DNA from: Gammaproteobacteria bacterium
GTDB lineage: Bacteria > Pseudomonadota > Gammaproteobacteria > Pseudomonadales > Halieaceae
Direction: 5' to 3'
Assembly (NCBI GenBank): GCA_029859085.1
Contig: JAOUDU010000011.1
Location: forward strand, 1-15,394
DNA length: 15,394 bases
Shown: piece by piece, positions 6,855 through 15,055 of the stretch
How the letters are laid out: each line of letters starts with the position of its first letter
Position numbering within the stretch: the first letter of the stretch is position 1
Notes under the pieces: model-generated
Told to the model about the DNA's origin: nothing
The model's input: the letters and a program-made list of their open reading frames with translations, nothing else
Database searches by the model: none
Made by a program: the position numbers and the translations under genes

Positions 6855-8867
6855 CTAGATCCGGTTGCGGCTGAGGTCGCGGATTATAAACCGCGCGGGT
6901 GCCAGGGCGCGACAAAGCTCGCGACCCAATGGCGGCGGCTCCGCGCAGATCTGGCTGGCCAGAAGCTCCGCTGCCAGGGGTGTGGAGCTCAGGCCGCGGG
7001 AGCCGTGGGCGGTGCTCAGGAAGAGCCCGTTCAGGTATTCACCCCGCTGTGGGATCGCCTGTCTGGCGTTGCTGCGCAGGCCGGCGAAATCCCGCAGGAA
7101 GGCCTCCCTGTCGGGCACCGGCCCCACCAGGGGCAGGTAGTCGGGGCTGGCGCAGCGGAAGCCCACCTTACCCCCGAGCGTCGCACTGTCGTGTTGTTCG
7201 AGGCTCTCCTGCCAGGCGGGAACGGCCCGGGCCAGGCTCGCGATGTTGCTGGCGTGGTCCGCGGCGCGCAGGGCCGGGTCGCTGTCATGGGGGCCGAAGG
7301 TGGCGCCTATGCAGTGGGCGCCGGCGCGTGCCGGGGCGATGTAGCCCTCGTGGCAAAGGGCCGCGCGCAATGCGCCGGAGGCAGCGCTGGCCGGCAGCCG
7401 GGTGGTCTGGCCGCGTATGGACTGCAGCGGGAGCCACCCCAGCATTTCCATCCGCGCGCTGGATGTGCCCGCGGCGATGACCGCGCAGGGGGCTTCCCAG
7501 GTCCTGCCGGCGCCATCGCTGGCCCTCCAGCCGGCCGCCGTCGCACTGAGCCGTATTTCCCCGCAGCATTCCAGCAGCTGGATGCGCGGGTGGCTCGCCA
7601 GTGAGCGGCACACCGCTGCGGGGTGTAACCAGCCGGAGCGCGGGAACCAGTAACCGGCGGCGGGCTGGTCGATGCCCAGCAGCGCCGCTGCCTGTGCCGC
7701 TTCCAGTACCCGGGCCAACTCCGGCACGGGTGCCAGGGCGGCGTCCAACACCCGCATTTCTTCCGTATCCGCGCTCTGGTGAAAACTGCCGCACAGGGCA
7801 CCGTCGATTCCTTCCGCCAGCGCGCCGGTGGCGAACAGGTTCCGGTAGAATTCCGAGCTGAAACAAAAACTCTGCAGGCTGAAATCAGCGAGCGCCGAAT
7901 GCTTGCGCGACAGCCGGGTGTAGAGAATGCCCTGCTCGTTGCCCGATGCGGCACCGGCGAGGGAACCCCGTTCCAGCAGGATAACCTCTACCCCGCGACG
8001 CGCGAGCGCGGCGGCGACGGTACACCCGGCCAGGCCCGCACCCAGCACGATGGCACGCCCGGGTGCAGCAGCGTTTGTGGCGGGGATATCCCAGGGCATC
8101 GGGGTCGGCTGCGGCAGTGGCGGCGTCGGGTCGGCGAGCCGCCCCCGCAGGCACTCCCGCTTGCGGCCGTACCCGGGGACCCTGGCCACCGTAAAGCCGG
8201 CGCTGACCAGTTGCCGGCGCACTTCGCCGGCGGCGGTGAAGGTCGAAAAACTTCCTCCCGGGTGGCTCAGCCGGGCCACGGCCCCCAGTACCTGCGGTTG
8301 CCACATGGCTGCATTGCGGGCGGGGGCGAAACCGTCGAGGTACCAGGCGTCGACCATCGCCAGGCCGCGACTGGCAAGGTCCGGCAGGGCTTCGGCGACG
8401 TCTTCCCACCACAGGTCGAGGGTCAGGCGACCCGCTTCGAATATCAGCCGGTGCTGACCAGGGACCAGCCCCGGGTAGCTTGCCAGCAGCTGGTTTGCCA
8501 GCGGCGCGAGTTCCGGCCAGGCGGACAGGGCCCTTGCCAGGTCCTCCCGGGCCAGGGGATGTTTCTCCACTGACAGGTAGTGCAGGTCGGGCGCTGTCGC
8601 GGCTGCGCCGCGCCAGGCCTGCCAGGTGAGGAGGAAGTTGAGGCCGGTGCCGAAGCCGGTCTCGGCGATACAGAAACGCGCCGCCGGGCTGGCCTGCCAG
8701 CGAGCCGGCAGGTCGTTGCCCTGCAGGAACACGTAGCGGCTTTCCTCCAGGCCGTTGTCGCGGGAGTAATAGACATCGCCGAATGCGACGGAAAGCGGAT
8801 CGCCCGCGTCACTCCAGCCCACAGCGGCGGCTGTCACCGGCCGCCAGGGCGTGTTGTCGCGCTTCAT
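6855..8867 (-). CDS. mnmC: Bifunctional tRNA wobble-uridine modification enzyme MnmC
   Basis: Cytoplasmic 670-aa fusion enzyme that completes mnm5s2U34 in tRNAs. The C-terminal FAD domain removes the carboxymethyl group from cmnm5U and the N-terminal domain methylates nm5U with SAM. Seen: a SAM-binding loop AETGFGTGLNF (68-78), DAWYLDGFAPARNAAMW (173-189), a Pro-rich linker at about 247-268, then a Rossmann FAD motif VLGAGLAGCTVAAALARRG (about 274-292) and LLERG. The C-terminal HGSRGLSSTPLAAE motif of DAO-type oxidases is present. Length equals the E. coli enzyme closely (about 668 aa). The start ATG overlaps the upstream gene stop (ATGA, 8864-8867), so translation is probably coupled. No damaged motif was noticed. 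Confidence 0.95.
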   Translation of the reverse strand: MKRDNTPWRPVTAAAVGWSDAGDPLSVAFGDVYYSRDNGLEESRYVFLQGNDLPARWQASPAARFCIAETGFGTGLNFLLTWQAWRGAAATAPDLHYLSVEKHPLAREDLARALSAWPELAPLANQLLASYPGLVPGQHRLIFEAGRLTLDLWWEDVAEALPDLASRGLAMVDAWYLDGFAPARNAAMWQPQVLGAVARLSHPGGSFSTFTAAGEVRRQLVSAGFTVARVPGYGRKRECLRGRLADPTPPLPQPTPMPWDIPATNAAAPGRAIVLGAGLAGCTVAAALARRGVEVILLERGSLAGAASGNEQGILYTRLSRKHSALADFSLQSFCFSSEFYRNLFATGALAEGIDGALCGSFHQSADTEEMRVLDAALAPVPELARVLEAAQAAALLGIDQPAAGYWFPRSGWLHPAAVCRSLASHPRIQLLECCGEIRLSATAAGWRASDGAGRTWEAPCAVIAAGTSSARMEMLGWLPLQSIRGQTTRLPASAASGALRAALCHEGYIAPARAGAHCIGATFGPHDSDPALRAADHASNIASLARAVPAWQESLEQHDSATLGGKVGFRCASPDYLPLVGPVPDREAFLRDFAGLRSNARQAIPQRGEYLNGLFLSTAHGSRGLSSTPLAAELLASQICAEPPPLGRELCRALAPARFIIRDLSRNRI

Positions 8868-9886
8868 CCAGAGCGTGACTTGAGGTTGATGTCCGCCGGC
8901 AGCCAGGCTGGAATATGCGGGTTCTGCTCCGCCATCAGGTCATCCACCGAGAACAGGTGCAGTTCAGGGGGGCTGTCCGGTGGGGAGTAAAGGGTGATCA
9001 GGTAGTCGCCGGCGTTCATATGCTGGGGCAGCTGTATCTCCCAGCGGTTTTCCTTGATACGCAAGGTCGTGTCGCCGGGTTGCAGGCGGACCCTGGCGAC
9101 ATAATTGTTTTTCCCGACAGGCCTCAGGCTGCGCTGCTCGCTGGCGATGAGGTTGCCGAACAACTCGGTCCTGATCCCGCAGATCGGCGCGATATCGCGC
9201 CGGCTTTCGGCGAGGTTGGGGTCGGTCAGGCGATGGGTAATCTGGCTGAGTGCGGTGCTGGCCTCGGCGCCATTGAGCCGGATCTTGTCGGCGCTGAAGG
9301 GGATGCGGGCCAGTTTTTCGGCATCCAGCTGGGCGTTGGCCCGGGCAGCCAGTTCCTCGTCGCTGGGGAGGGTGCGGGCGGCCTCCTGCAGGTCCGTGTA
9401 GTAGCTCGTAAGCAGGGCGTGCAGTCGCTCCACATGCTCCCTTTCGCTGGCAGCGGAGTAATCCGGGATGACCCGCAGGGGCTTGCTCTCGATACCGGGG
9501 TTTGCCGCTGGAGCCGGCTGGTGCGTCCCGGCCAGTTGGCGGGCGGCGCTTATCTGCTCCTGCATCAGGCCCAGCTCGCGCTCGGTGACAGTGACCAGGC
9601 GCTCCTTGATTTTTACCATCTCCAGCGCGAGTTTGCGCACCGCCGGATTACTGCTCTGTTCCGCGGGGCTGCCGTCGGTTTGCACCAGCTTGACGGTGCT
9701 CTTGTACTGCTCCAGCTCCGCGGTCAGCATGGCGCGCTCGTTGGCCAGGGCCTGCAGCTCCAGCTCGGTGTCCCGGGACTGCGCGTGTGCCAGCGACGCC
9801 GCCACCAGCAGGGCGCAGGCCAGCCATGCCCCTCGCGTCAGCAAGCGGCACAGCGGGTACTGCATGACCGTAAACAGCCCAGTCAT
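8864..9886 (-). CDS. Exported protein of unknown function with N-terminal coiled coil
   Basis: Not recognised. It is a 340-aa protein with a signal peptide (hydrophobic WLACALLVAASLAHA, cleavage near AHA|Q at 35/36). ATG at 9886 is used, with a weak GGA upstream. An alternative ATG at 9865 would give a shorter signal peptide. Residues about 38-68 and 83-117 are rich in Glu, Lys, Leu and Met with heptad-like spacing, suggesting a helical hairpin or coiled coil. A Pro/Ala linker follows (122-135), then a helical stretch at about 148-190. The C-terminal part (about 235-320) looks beta-rich, with VARVRLQPGDTTLRIKENRW and DYLITLYSPPD, like a small sandwich domain. Two Cys occur, C24 in the signal and one in the mature part (PICGIR). 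It is the first gene of an operon with mnmC and the cyclotransferase, and a periplasmic or outer-envelope structural role is possible. Confidence 0.8.
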   Translation of the reverse strand: MTGLFTVMQYPLCRLLTRGAWLACALLVAASLAHAQSRDTELELQALANERAMLTAELEQYKSTVKLVQTDGSPAEQSSNPAVRKLALEMVKIKERLVTVTERELGLMQEQISAARQLAGTHQPAPAANPGIESKPLRVIPDYSAASEREHVERLHALLTSYYTDLQEAARTLPSDEELAARANAQLDAEKLARIPFSADKIRLNGAEASTALSQITHRLTDPNLAESRRDIAPICGIRTELFGNLIASEQRSLRPVGKNNYVARVRLQPGDTTLRIKENRWEIQLPQHMNAGDYLITLYSPPDSPPELHLFSVDDLMAEQNPHIPAWLPADINLKSRSG

Positions 9887-10006
9887 CGTCCAGGTTCCAG
9901 CAGTGAAGATAGAAAAAGATTACCAGAGCGTTCGCGCGCGGTGCCAGCAGCTTTGGTGGAAATAGCGACATAAATCACGCCAGGCGTTAGACTTACGCGT
10001 TTTCTG

Positions 10007-10023
10007 CCCCAGTCGGGGTTTTT
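10007..10023 (+). terminator. Terminator-like hairpin in the leader of the 10035 gene
   Basis: CCCC-AGTC-GGGG followed by TTTTT forms a 4-bp GC stem with a T run, like a small intrinsic terminator. It lies 11 bases before the start codon at 10035, immediately ahead of the weak GGGA ribosome site (10025-10028). No plus-strand gene ends upstream, because the neighbour at 9886 starts on the other strand. So it may act as a leader attenuator, or be incidental. Confidence 0.4.
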
Positions 10024-10034
10024 CGGGAATTTTT

Positions 10035-10529
10035 ATGCCACAGACGACCCCCAAAAGCATACCCAAGGACCAGTTTCTGGTCATCGCGATCAACCTGCTC
10101 CACCGCCATTTTATCGCGGCGGGAAGAACCGCGGCCAAACGCCTTTACCGGGATGTGTTCGAAGGGCGCACCGTGCCCATAACCACGGTCAAGATGGAGG
10201 ATGCGTCCACCGTCGCTTTCAGGGTGTCCCTGGACCACAGCGAATTCGCCGGCCACCTCAATTTCGGCGCGTTCCGCGGTGGGCTCTCCGTTTTGCTGGG
10301 TAATATCTCCCGGGCGCTCCGGGACAAGCGGGAGGTGACGGTCTTCAGTGTCGAGCAGCGACCCGGATCGGTGCTGTTCGGGGTAACCGGGGTCACGGTG
10401 GACGGGGAGCGGACCAGTGTCATGGTGCTCGGGGCCGATACCGGAGAGCAGGCGGGGCTGGTGACGCTGCGGTTGATGTACCTGGATCCAGCCCAGTTCG
10501 CGGGCCCGGAACAAGTATCAGTCGGCTAG
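10035..10529 (+). CDS. Small cytoplasmic protein of unknown function
   Basis: Not recognised. It is 164 aa without signal peptide or membrane segment. A helical N-terminus (about 12-42, LVIAINLLHRHFIAAGRTAAKRLYRDVF) is followed by an alternating beta pattern (VKMEDASTVAFRVSLDH; HLNFGAFRGGLSVLLGNISRAL; VTVFSVEQRPGSVLFGVTGVTVDG; TSVMVLGAD; LVTLRLMYLD). This gives the look of a compact alpha/beta or beta-barrel domain. The translation start at 10035 has GGGA 6 bases upstream, directly after a terminator-like hairpin. The gene is divergent from the mnmC operon, and its stop (TAG 10527-10529) overlaps the stop of the convergent hydratase. Third positions are GC-rich, which supports a real gene. 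Confidence 0.75.
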   Translation: MPQTTPKSIPKDQFLVIAINLLHRHFIAAGRTAAKRLYRDVFEGRTVPITTVKMEDASTVAFRVSLDHSEFAGHLNFGAFRGGLSVLLGNISRALRDKREVTVFSVEQRPGSVLFGVTGVTVDGERTSVMVLGADTGEQAGLVTLRLMYLDPAQFAGPEQVSVG

Positions 10530-10999
10530 AGGATCCCTACCTGTGGCAGCGGGGGGCGCTCGATGCGCAGCTTCTGCGCCGGTGCGATGACTTCCGCGGT
10601 GCCTGTGGCCACCACTTTCCCGGCCTGGTTGCTGGCCCTGCAGTCCAGGGTGACCACCTGGCGCCGGTCCTGCTTGCCGGTCACTTCGAGCGCCACGGTG
10701 ATGGTGTCACCGGGTTTTACCGGCAGGCGAAACTTCAGGGACTGGCTGAGATAGACCGTGCCCGGCCCCGGCAGCTCCATGGCCAGGGCCGCGGAAATGA
10801 TGGCGCCGGTCAGCATGCCGTGGGCGATGGGTTCGCCGAAGGGCGTGCCGGCGGCGAAATCCGCATCCAGGTGTACCGGGTTGACGTCCCCTGAGACCGC
10901 GGCGAACAGCTTCACATCCCGCTCCTCCACCAGTTTTGAATACCGGGCGGTTTGCCCGATCGAGATTTCGTCGTAGGTAAAATTGCCAAGTTCTGGCAT
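10526..10999 (-). CDS. MaoC-family (R)-specific enoyl-CoA hydratase, PhaJ-like
   Basis: Hot-dog-fold hydratase of 157 aa that would hydrate trans-2-enoyl-CoA to (R)-3-hydroxyacyl-CoA, linking beta-oxidation to polyhydroxyalkanoate or related lipid routes. The hydratase-2 signature is complete: AVSGDVNPVHLD (34-45) with catalytic D38 and H43, then PIAHGMLTGAIISA (58-71) and the substrate-side LKFRLPVKPGDTI. GGGAGA-type ribosome site GGGAGA lies about 9 bases before the ATG at 10999. The protein is somewhat longer than typical PhaJ (about 134 aa) through a C-terminal tail. A possible -10 (TATTGT, 11025 down to 11020) lies upstream. It is divergent from hrpA over 89 bp. No PHA synthase is visible in the window, so the pathway is inferred. 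Confidence 0.85.
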   Translation of the reverse strand: MPELGNFTYDEISIGQTARYSKLVEERDVKLFAAVSGDVNPVHLDADFAAGTPFGEPIAHGMLTGAIISAALAMELPGPGTVYLSQSLKFRLPVKPGDTITVALEVTGKQDRRQVVTLDCRASNQAGKVVATGTAEVIAPAQKLRIERPPLPQVGIL

Positions 11000-11088
11000 C
11001 GGGCGCGTCTCCCTGGCTTACAATAGCGGCCAGTTTACCTCACTTTCACTGATTGCCCGGCACTTACCGGTCACCACAGGGAGACATC

Positions 11089-14000
11089 ATGCAAAAGGCT
11101 CGCGGGAGCGCGGCAGGCGCCCCGGATACGCTTTCTGCGGATACCATTCCCCCGGCCAGTCCCGCCCGGGAAATCCGCGTCGAGGATATCAGCTTCCCCG
11201 AGGACCTGCCGATCGCGCAGCGGCGGGAGGAGATCGCCCGCGCCATTGCCGCGCACCAGGTGGTGATTGTTGCCGGCGAGACCGGGTCGGGCAAAACCAC
11301 CCAGCTGCCGAAAATCTGCCTGGCGTTGGGGCGGGGCAGGGAGCGGCTGATAGGCCATACCCAGCCCCGGCGGCTCGCGGCTCGCACCGTTGCCCAGCGC
11401 ATCGCCGAGGAACTCAGGACCGGCCTGGGCGATCTTGTGGGCTACCAGGTGCGCTTCACTGACAAGGTGTCCGCCGCCAGCGCAATCAAACTGATGACCG
11501 ACGGTATCCTGCTGGCCGAGATCCAGCGCGATCGCCTGCTCAGCGCCTACGACACCCTCATCATCGACGAGGCCCATGAGCGCAGCCTGAATATCGACTT
11601 CCTGCTGGGTTACCTGAAGCGGCTGCTGCCGCAGCGTCCGGATCTCAAGCTGGTCATAACCTCGGCAACCATAGACGTGGAAAGCTTCTCCCGCCACTTC
11701 GACGATGCGCCGATCATTGAGGTATCCGGCCGCACCTATCCAGTCGAAACCCATTACATCGATCTGGCGGGGTCGGATGCAGATGAGGGCCCCGCGGCAC
11801 AGATTGCCGCCCTGGTCGATGAAATCGATGCCGGCGGCTTCGGTCGCCGCGGCGATATCCTGGTATTCCTGCCCGGTGAACGGGATATCCGCGAGCTGGC
11901 CAGGCAACTTCGCCACAACCCGTCCCTGGATGTGCTGCCGCTTTACGCGCGGCTGAGCCAGGCCGAGCAGAATCGCGTATTCAACACCTCCCCGGGGAGT
12001 CGCATCCGGGTGGTGCTGGCGACCAACGTGGCGGAAACCTCGCTCACGGTACCCGGTATCCGCTACGTCATCGACCCGGGCCTGGCCCGAATCAGCCGCT
12101 ACAGTTTTCGCACCAAGGTGCAGCGCCTGCCGATAGAGCCCGTGTCGCAGGCCAGTGCCAACCAGCGCCAGGGGCGCTGCGGGCGCATTGCTGCCGGCGT
12201 CTGCATACGCCTTTACAGCGAGGCGGACTTCAACCAGCGTCCGGAGTTTACCGACCCGGAAATCATGCGCACCAACCTGGCGGCAGTGGTGTTGCAGATG
12301 CTGGTACTGGGGCTGGGTGAGGTGGAGGACTTCCCTTTTATCAACCCGCCGGATGCGCGCATGGTGCGCGACGGCTACAGGTTGCTGGAGGAGCTGGGCG
12401 CGGTGACGCCCGCCGGCCAGCTGACGGCGATCGGCCGGCGGATGGCCCGGCTGCCGGTGGACCCGCGGCTGGCGCGGATGGTGCTGGCCGCGGCTGAGCG
12501 CGGCTGTCTCGAGGAAGTACTGGTGATAGCCAGTGCGCTGGCTATCCAGGATCCCAGGGAGCGGCCCGCGGAGAAACAGCAGCAGGCGGACCAGTCCCAC
12601 GCCCGCTTCCGCCATCCGCGTTCCGACTTCATGGCCTGGCTCAACCTGTGGCGCTATTACGAGGAACAACGCCAGGCCCTGAGCGGCAACCAGCTGGCCA
12701 GGTTGTGCAAGCGCGAGTTCCTCGCCTATATGCGCATGCGCGAGTGGCGCGATGTGCATACCCAGCTCAGTATTGCCTGCCGCAGCCAGCAGCTGCGGCC
12801 CCGGCCATCCCTGCCCGAGGAAGAGAACTACGAGGGCGTGCACCGGGCGCTGCTGGCGGGGTTGCTCGGCAATATCGCCCAGCTGCAGGAGGGCAGGGAA
12901 TACCTGGGCAGCCGCAACCGCAAACTGCAGATATTCCCCGGCTCATCCCAGGCCCGCAAGCCGCCCAAATGGCTGGTGGCGGCCGAGGTCGTGGAGACCT
13001 CCGGGGTCTACGCCCGGGAGGTCGGTGCGATCGACCCCGAGTGGGCCCTCGATATCAATCCGGGGCTGCTGCGCCGGCACTATTCCGAGCCCCGCTGGCA
13101 GGCCCGCAGCGGCCGGGTGATGGCCTGCGAGCGCATCACCCTCTACGGCCTGACCCTGGTCGACAGGCGCTCGGTCCACTACGGCCCCATCGCCCCGGTG
13201 GAGGCGCGGGAACTGCTGATTCGCGAGGGCCTCGTGGCCTGCAAGCTGCACCCCTTCCCGCCCTTCCTCAAGCACAACCAGCGGCTGGTGCGCGAGCTGG
13301 AGGAGCTGGAGTCCCGCACCCGCCGCCGCGACATCCTGGTGGATGAACAGGTCTTGTACGAGTTTTACGCTGCGCGATTGCCCCCGGACGCCTATACCGC
13401 CGGCCGCCTGCAGGGCTGGCTGAAGCGCGAGCCCACCGCCGCGGCCGGATTGCGCATGCGGCGCGAGGACCTGCTGGCGCGGGACCCGGGGGCGAACCTG
13501 GGGGAGCAGTTCCCGGACCACCTCGAGTGGGAGGACGTGAAGTTCCGGTTGAGTTACCAGTTCGAGCCCGGCGGGGCGACCGACGGGGTCTCGGTGACGG
13601 TGCCGGTGGCGCTGCTCAACCGGGTGCCCCGGTACCGGTTCGACTGGCTCGTCCCCGGCCTCCTGCGGGAGAAGTGTATCGCGCTGGTCAAGGGCCTGCC
13701 CAAGGACAAACGCAAGCAGCTGGTGCCGGTACCCGACCATGTCGACCGGGCGCTGGCCACTCTTGAGCCCGACAACGTGGACCTGCTGCAGGCCCTGTCC
13801 CGGGCGTTGGCCAGGCAGGGCGGCCCCAGGCTGGCCCCCGCCGACTGGGCCGTGGAAAAGCTCGACGATTACTACCGCATGAACGTGCGGGTGGTGGACG
13901 CCGACGGGCGGCTGCTGGGGCAGGGGCGGGACCTGGATGAGCTGGTGAACCGTTTCCGCAGCGATACCCGCCAGAGCGTCAGCGCGGGCCGCGGGGACTC

Positions 14001-14895
14001 CCCGGCCCGCGACGGTATCAGCGCCTGGGATTTCCCGGAGCTGCCCCGGGAGTGGCGTTTTCGCCAGGCGGGGGTCGATATCCTGTCCTACCCGGCACTG
14101 GTGGACGAGGCCGACAGCGTTGCCATCGTCCTGTGCGATTACCCCGGCGAGGCCCGGGTCCGGCATCGCCTGGGGGTGCTGCGCCTGTTGCGGCTGCACA
14201 GCGCGCAACAGGTCAAATACCTGCGCAAGCAGCTGTTGCGCGGCAATGAGTTCAACCTGGCGATGGCAGCGGCATCGCTGGAGCGGACCGCACTGCTGGA
14301 AGACCTTATCGACGCCAGTTACCTGCAGGCCATGGGGGTGGATGCCGCGCCGCCGTACACCCGGGCTGAATTCCTGCAAATGCTGGAGCGCGGCAAGGCC
14401 GAGGTCATCGGCCGGGCCAATGAGCTCGAATCGATGCTGCTGGGCAGCCTGCGGGTGCTGGGTGATATCCGCCGGCTGCTGGGGGCGCTGCAGGCGGGCG
14501 CCTGGCCCGACACCCGGCAGGACATCGATGCGCAGTTGCGGCGGCTGCTGGAGCCTGGCTTTCTGCGCGACACCCCGGCCCAGTGGCTGGCCCAGTTGCC
14601 GCGCTACCTGAAGGCGGTGCGCACCCGCATCGAGCGGCTGCCGGGGCAATATGCCAAGGACCAGGGCCATACCGCGCAGTTGCAGGCCCTGGCGGCGCCG
14701 CTGTGGGATGCGCTCGGCAGGCAGCCGGGCCTGCTGCTGTTGAGCGAGGCGGCCGCACAGTACCGCTGGCTGCTGGAGGAGTTCCGGGTGTCCCTGTTCG
14801 CACAGAACCTGGGAACCCGCCAGGCGGTCTCCGCCAAACGGTTGCAGGAGCAGTGGCAGGGGGTAGCGCAGTGGCTTGGCAGGAATCCGCGCTGA
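11089..14895 (+). CDS. hrpA: ATP-dependent RNA helicase HrpA (DEAH box)
   Basis: Cytoplasmic DEAH/RHA helicase of 1268 aa. HrpA enzymes act on RNA and, in E. coli, help resolve stalled ribosomes. The ATG at 11089 with AGGGAG 6 bases upstream is preferred to an in-frame TTG at 11053. Motifs seen: Walker A GETGSGKT (63-70), Ia TQPRRLAA, DEAH (160-163), SAT (192-194), TNVAETSLT and motif VI QRQGRCGR (359-366). These are followed by winged-helix, ratchet and OB-like regions and a long C-terminal DUF3418-type half (LFRLP-like YEFYAARLP, LVPGLLREKC, LLRLHSAQQVKYLRKQL). From memory the E. coli protein has about 1300 aa and a longer N-terminus. The first roughly 40 residues (with an RRL-type helix) seem absent here. 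The gene is followed by 160 bp and the copper-peptide-like gene, same strand. Confidence 0.95.
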   Translation: MQKARGSAAGAPDTLSADTIPPASPAREIRVEDISFPEDLPIAQRREEIARAIAAHQVVIVAGETGSGKTTQLPKICLALGRGRERLIGHTQPRRLAARTVAQRIAEELRTGLGDLVGYQVRFTDKVSAASAIKLMTDGILLAEIQRDRLLSAYDTLIIDEAHERSLNIDFLLGYLKRLLPQRPDLKLVITSATIDVESFSRHFDDAPIIEVSGRTYPVETHYIDLAGSDADEGPAAQIAALVDEIDAGGFGRRGDILVFLPGERDIRELARQLRHNPSLDVLPLYARLSQAEQNRVFNTSPGSRIRVVLATNVAETSLTVPGIRYVIDPGLARISRYSFRTKVQRLPIEPVSQASANQRQGRCGRIAAGVCIRLYSEADFNQRPEFTDPEIMRTNLAAVVLQMLVLGLGEVEDFPFINPPDARMVRDGYRLLEELGAVTPAGQLTAIGRRMARLPVDPRLARMVLAAAERGCLEEVLVIASALAIQDPRERPAEKQQQADQSHARFRHPRSDFMAWLNLWRYYEEQRQALSGNQLARLCKREFLAYMRMREWRDVHTQLSIACRSQQLRPRPSLPEEENYEGVHRALLAGLLGNIAQLQEGREYLGSRNRKLQIFPGSSQARKPPKWLVAAEVVETSGVYAREVGAIDPEWALDINPGLLRRHYSEPRWQARSGRVMACERITLYGLTLVDRRSVHYGPIAPVEARELLIREGLVACKLHPFPPFLKHNQRLVRELEELESRTRRRDILVDEQVLYEFYAARLPPDAYTAGRLQGWLKREPTAAAGLRMRREDLLARDPGANLGEQFPDHLEWEDVKFRLSYQFEPGGATDGVSVTVPVALLNRVPRYRFDWLVPGLLREKCIALVKGLPKDKRKQLVPVPDHVDRALATLEPDNVDLLQALSRALARQGGPRLAPADWAVEKLDDYYRMNVRVVDADGRLLGQGRDLDELVNRFRSDTRQSVSAGRGDSPARDGISAWDFPELPREWRFRQAGVDILSYPALVDEADSVAIVLCDYPGEARVRHRLGVLRLLRLHSAQQVKYLRKQLLRGNEFNLAMAAASLERTALLEDLIDASYLQAMGVDAAPPYTRAEFLQMLERGKAEVIGRANELESMLLGSLRVLGDIRRLLGALQAGAWPDTRQDIDAQLRRLLEPGFLRDTPAQWLAQLPRYLKAVRTRIERLPGQYAKDQGHTAQLQALAAPLWDALGRQPGLLLLSEAAAQYRWLLEEFRVSLFAQNLGTRQAVSAKRLQEQWQGVAQWLGRNPR

Positions 14896-14946
14896 CCCTG
14901 TGGCTGTTACGCCTGCGCGTTTGTTGCGGGTGATGGATGAAACTTC

Positions 14947-14955
14947 TGCTATGTT
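14947..14955 (+). promoter_or_regulatory. Possible extended -10 promoter for the HvfA-like gene
   Basis: TGC-TATGTT (14947-14955) is a good extended -10 element. No matching -35 lies at the usual spacing (TTGTTG at 14921 is 23 bp away). It overlaps an inverted repeat GTTA-N8-TAAC (14953-14968) that could be an operator. GTAACTT at 14964-14970 might instead be the -35 of an extracytoplasmic-function sigma promoter, as described for some bufferin operons. The leader would be about 95 bases. The 160-bp gap 14896-15055 holds no gene and no clear terminator for hrpA. Confidence 0.35.
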
Positions 14956-15055
14956 ATCCTGTCGTAACTTGCACGGATGTGGCCAACACAAGCTAAGTAA
15001 TCCCGGGCACTTCGCGTTAAGACAACAACGACCTACTTATCAAAAGGGAATCATT

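Noticed and set aside
7779..8573. Plus-strand open frame of 264 codons
   Set aside because: Antisense to mnmC, with shadow-type composition.
11053..11088. TTG as alternative hrpA start
   Set aside because: No ribosome site in front of it, whereas AGGGAG is well placed before the ATG at 11089.
11071..12843. Minus-strand open frame of 590 codons
   Set aside because: Antisense to hrpA, whose helicase motifs are all intact in the other strand.
12943..14991. Minus-strand open frame of 682 codons
   Set aside because: Antisense to hrpA, with Gln/His/Pro/Gly-rich composition and no motif. High-GC coding DNA leaves long antisense frames open.
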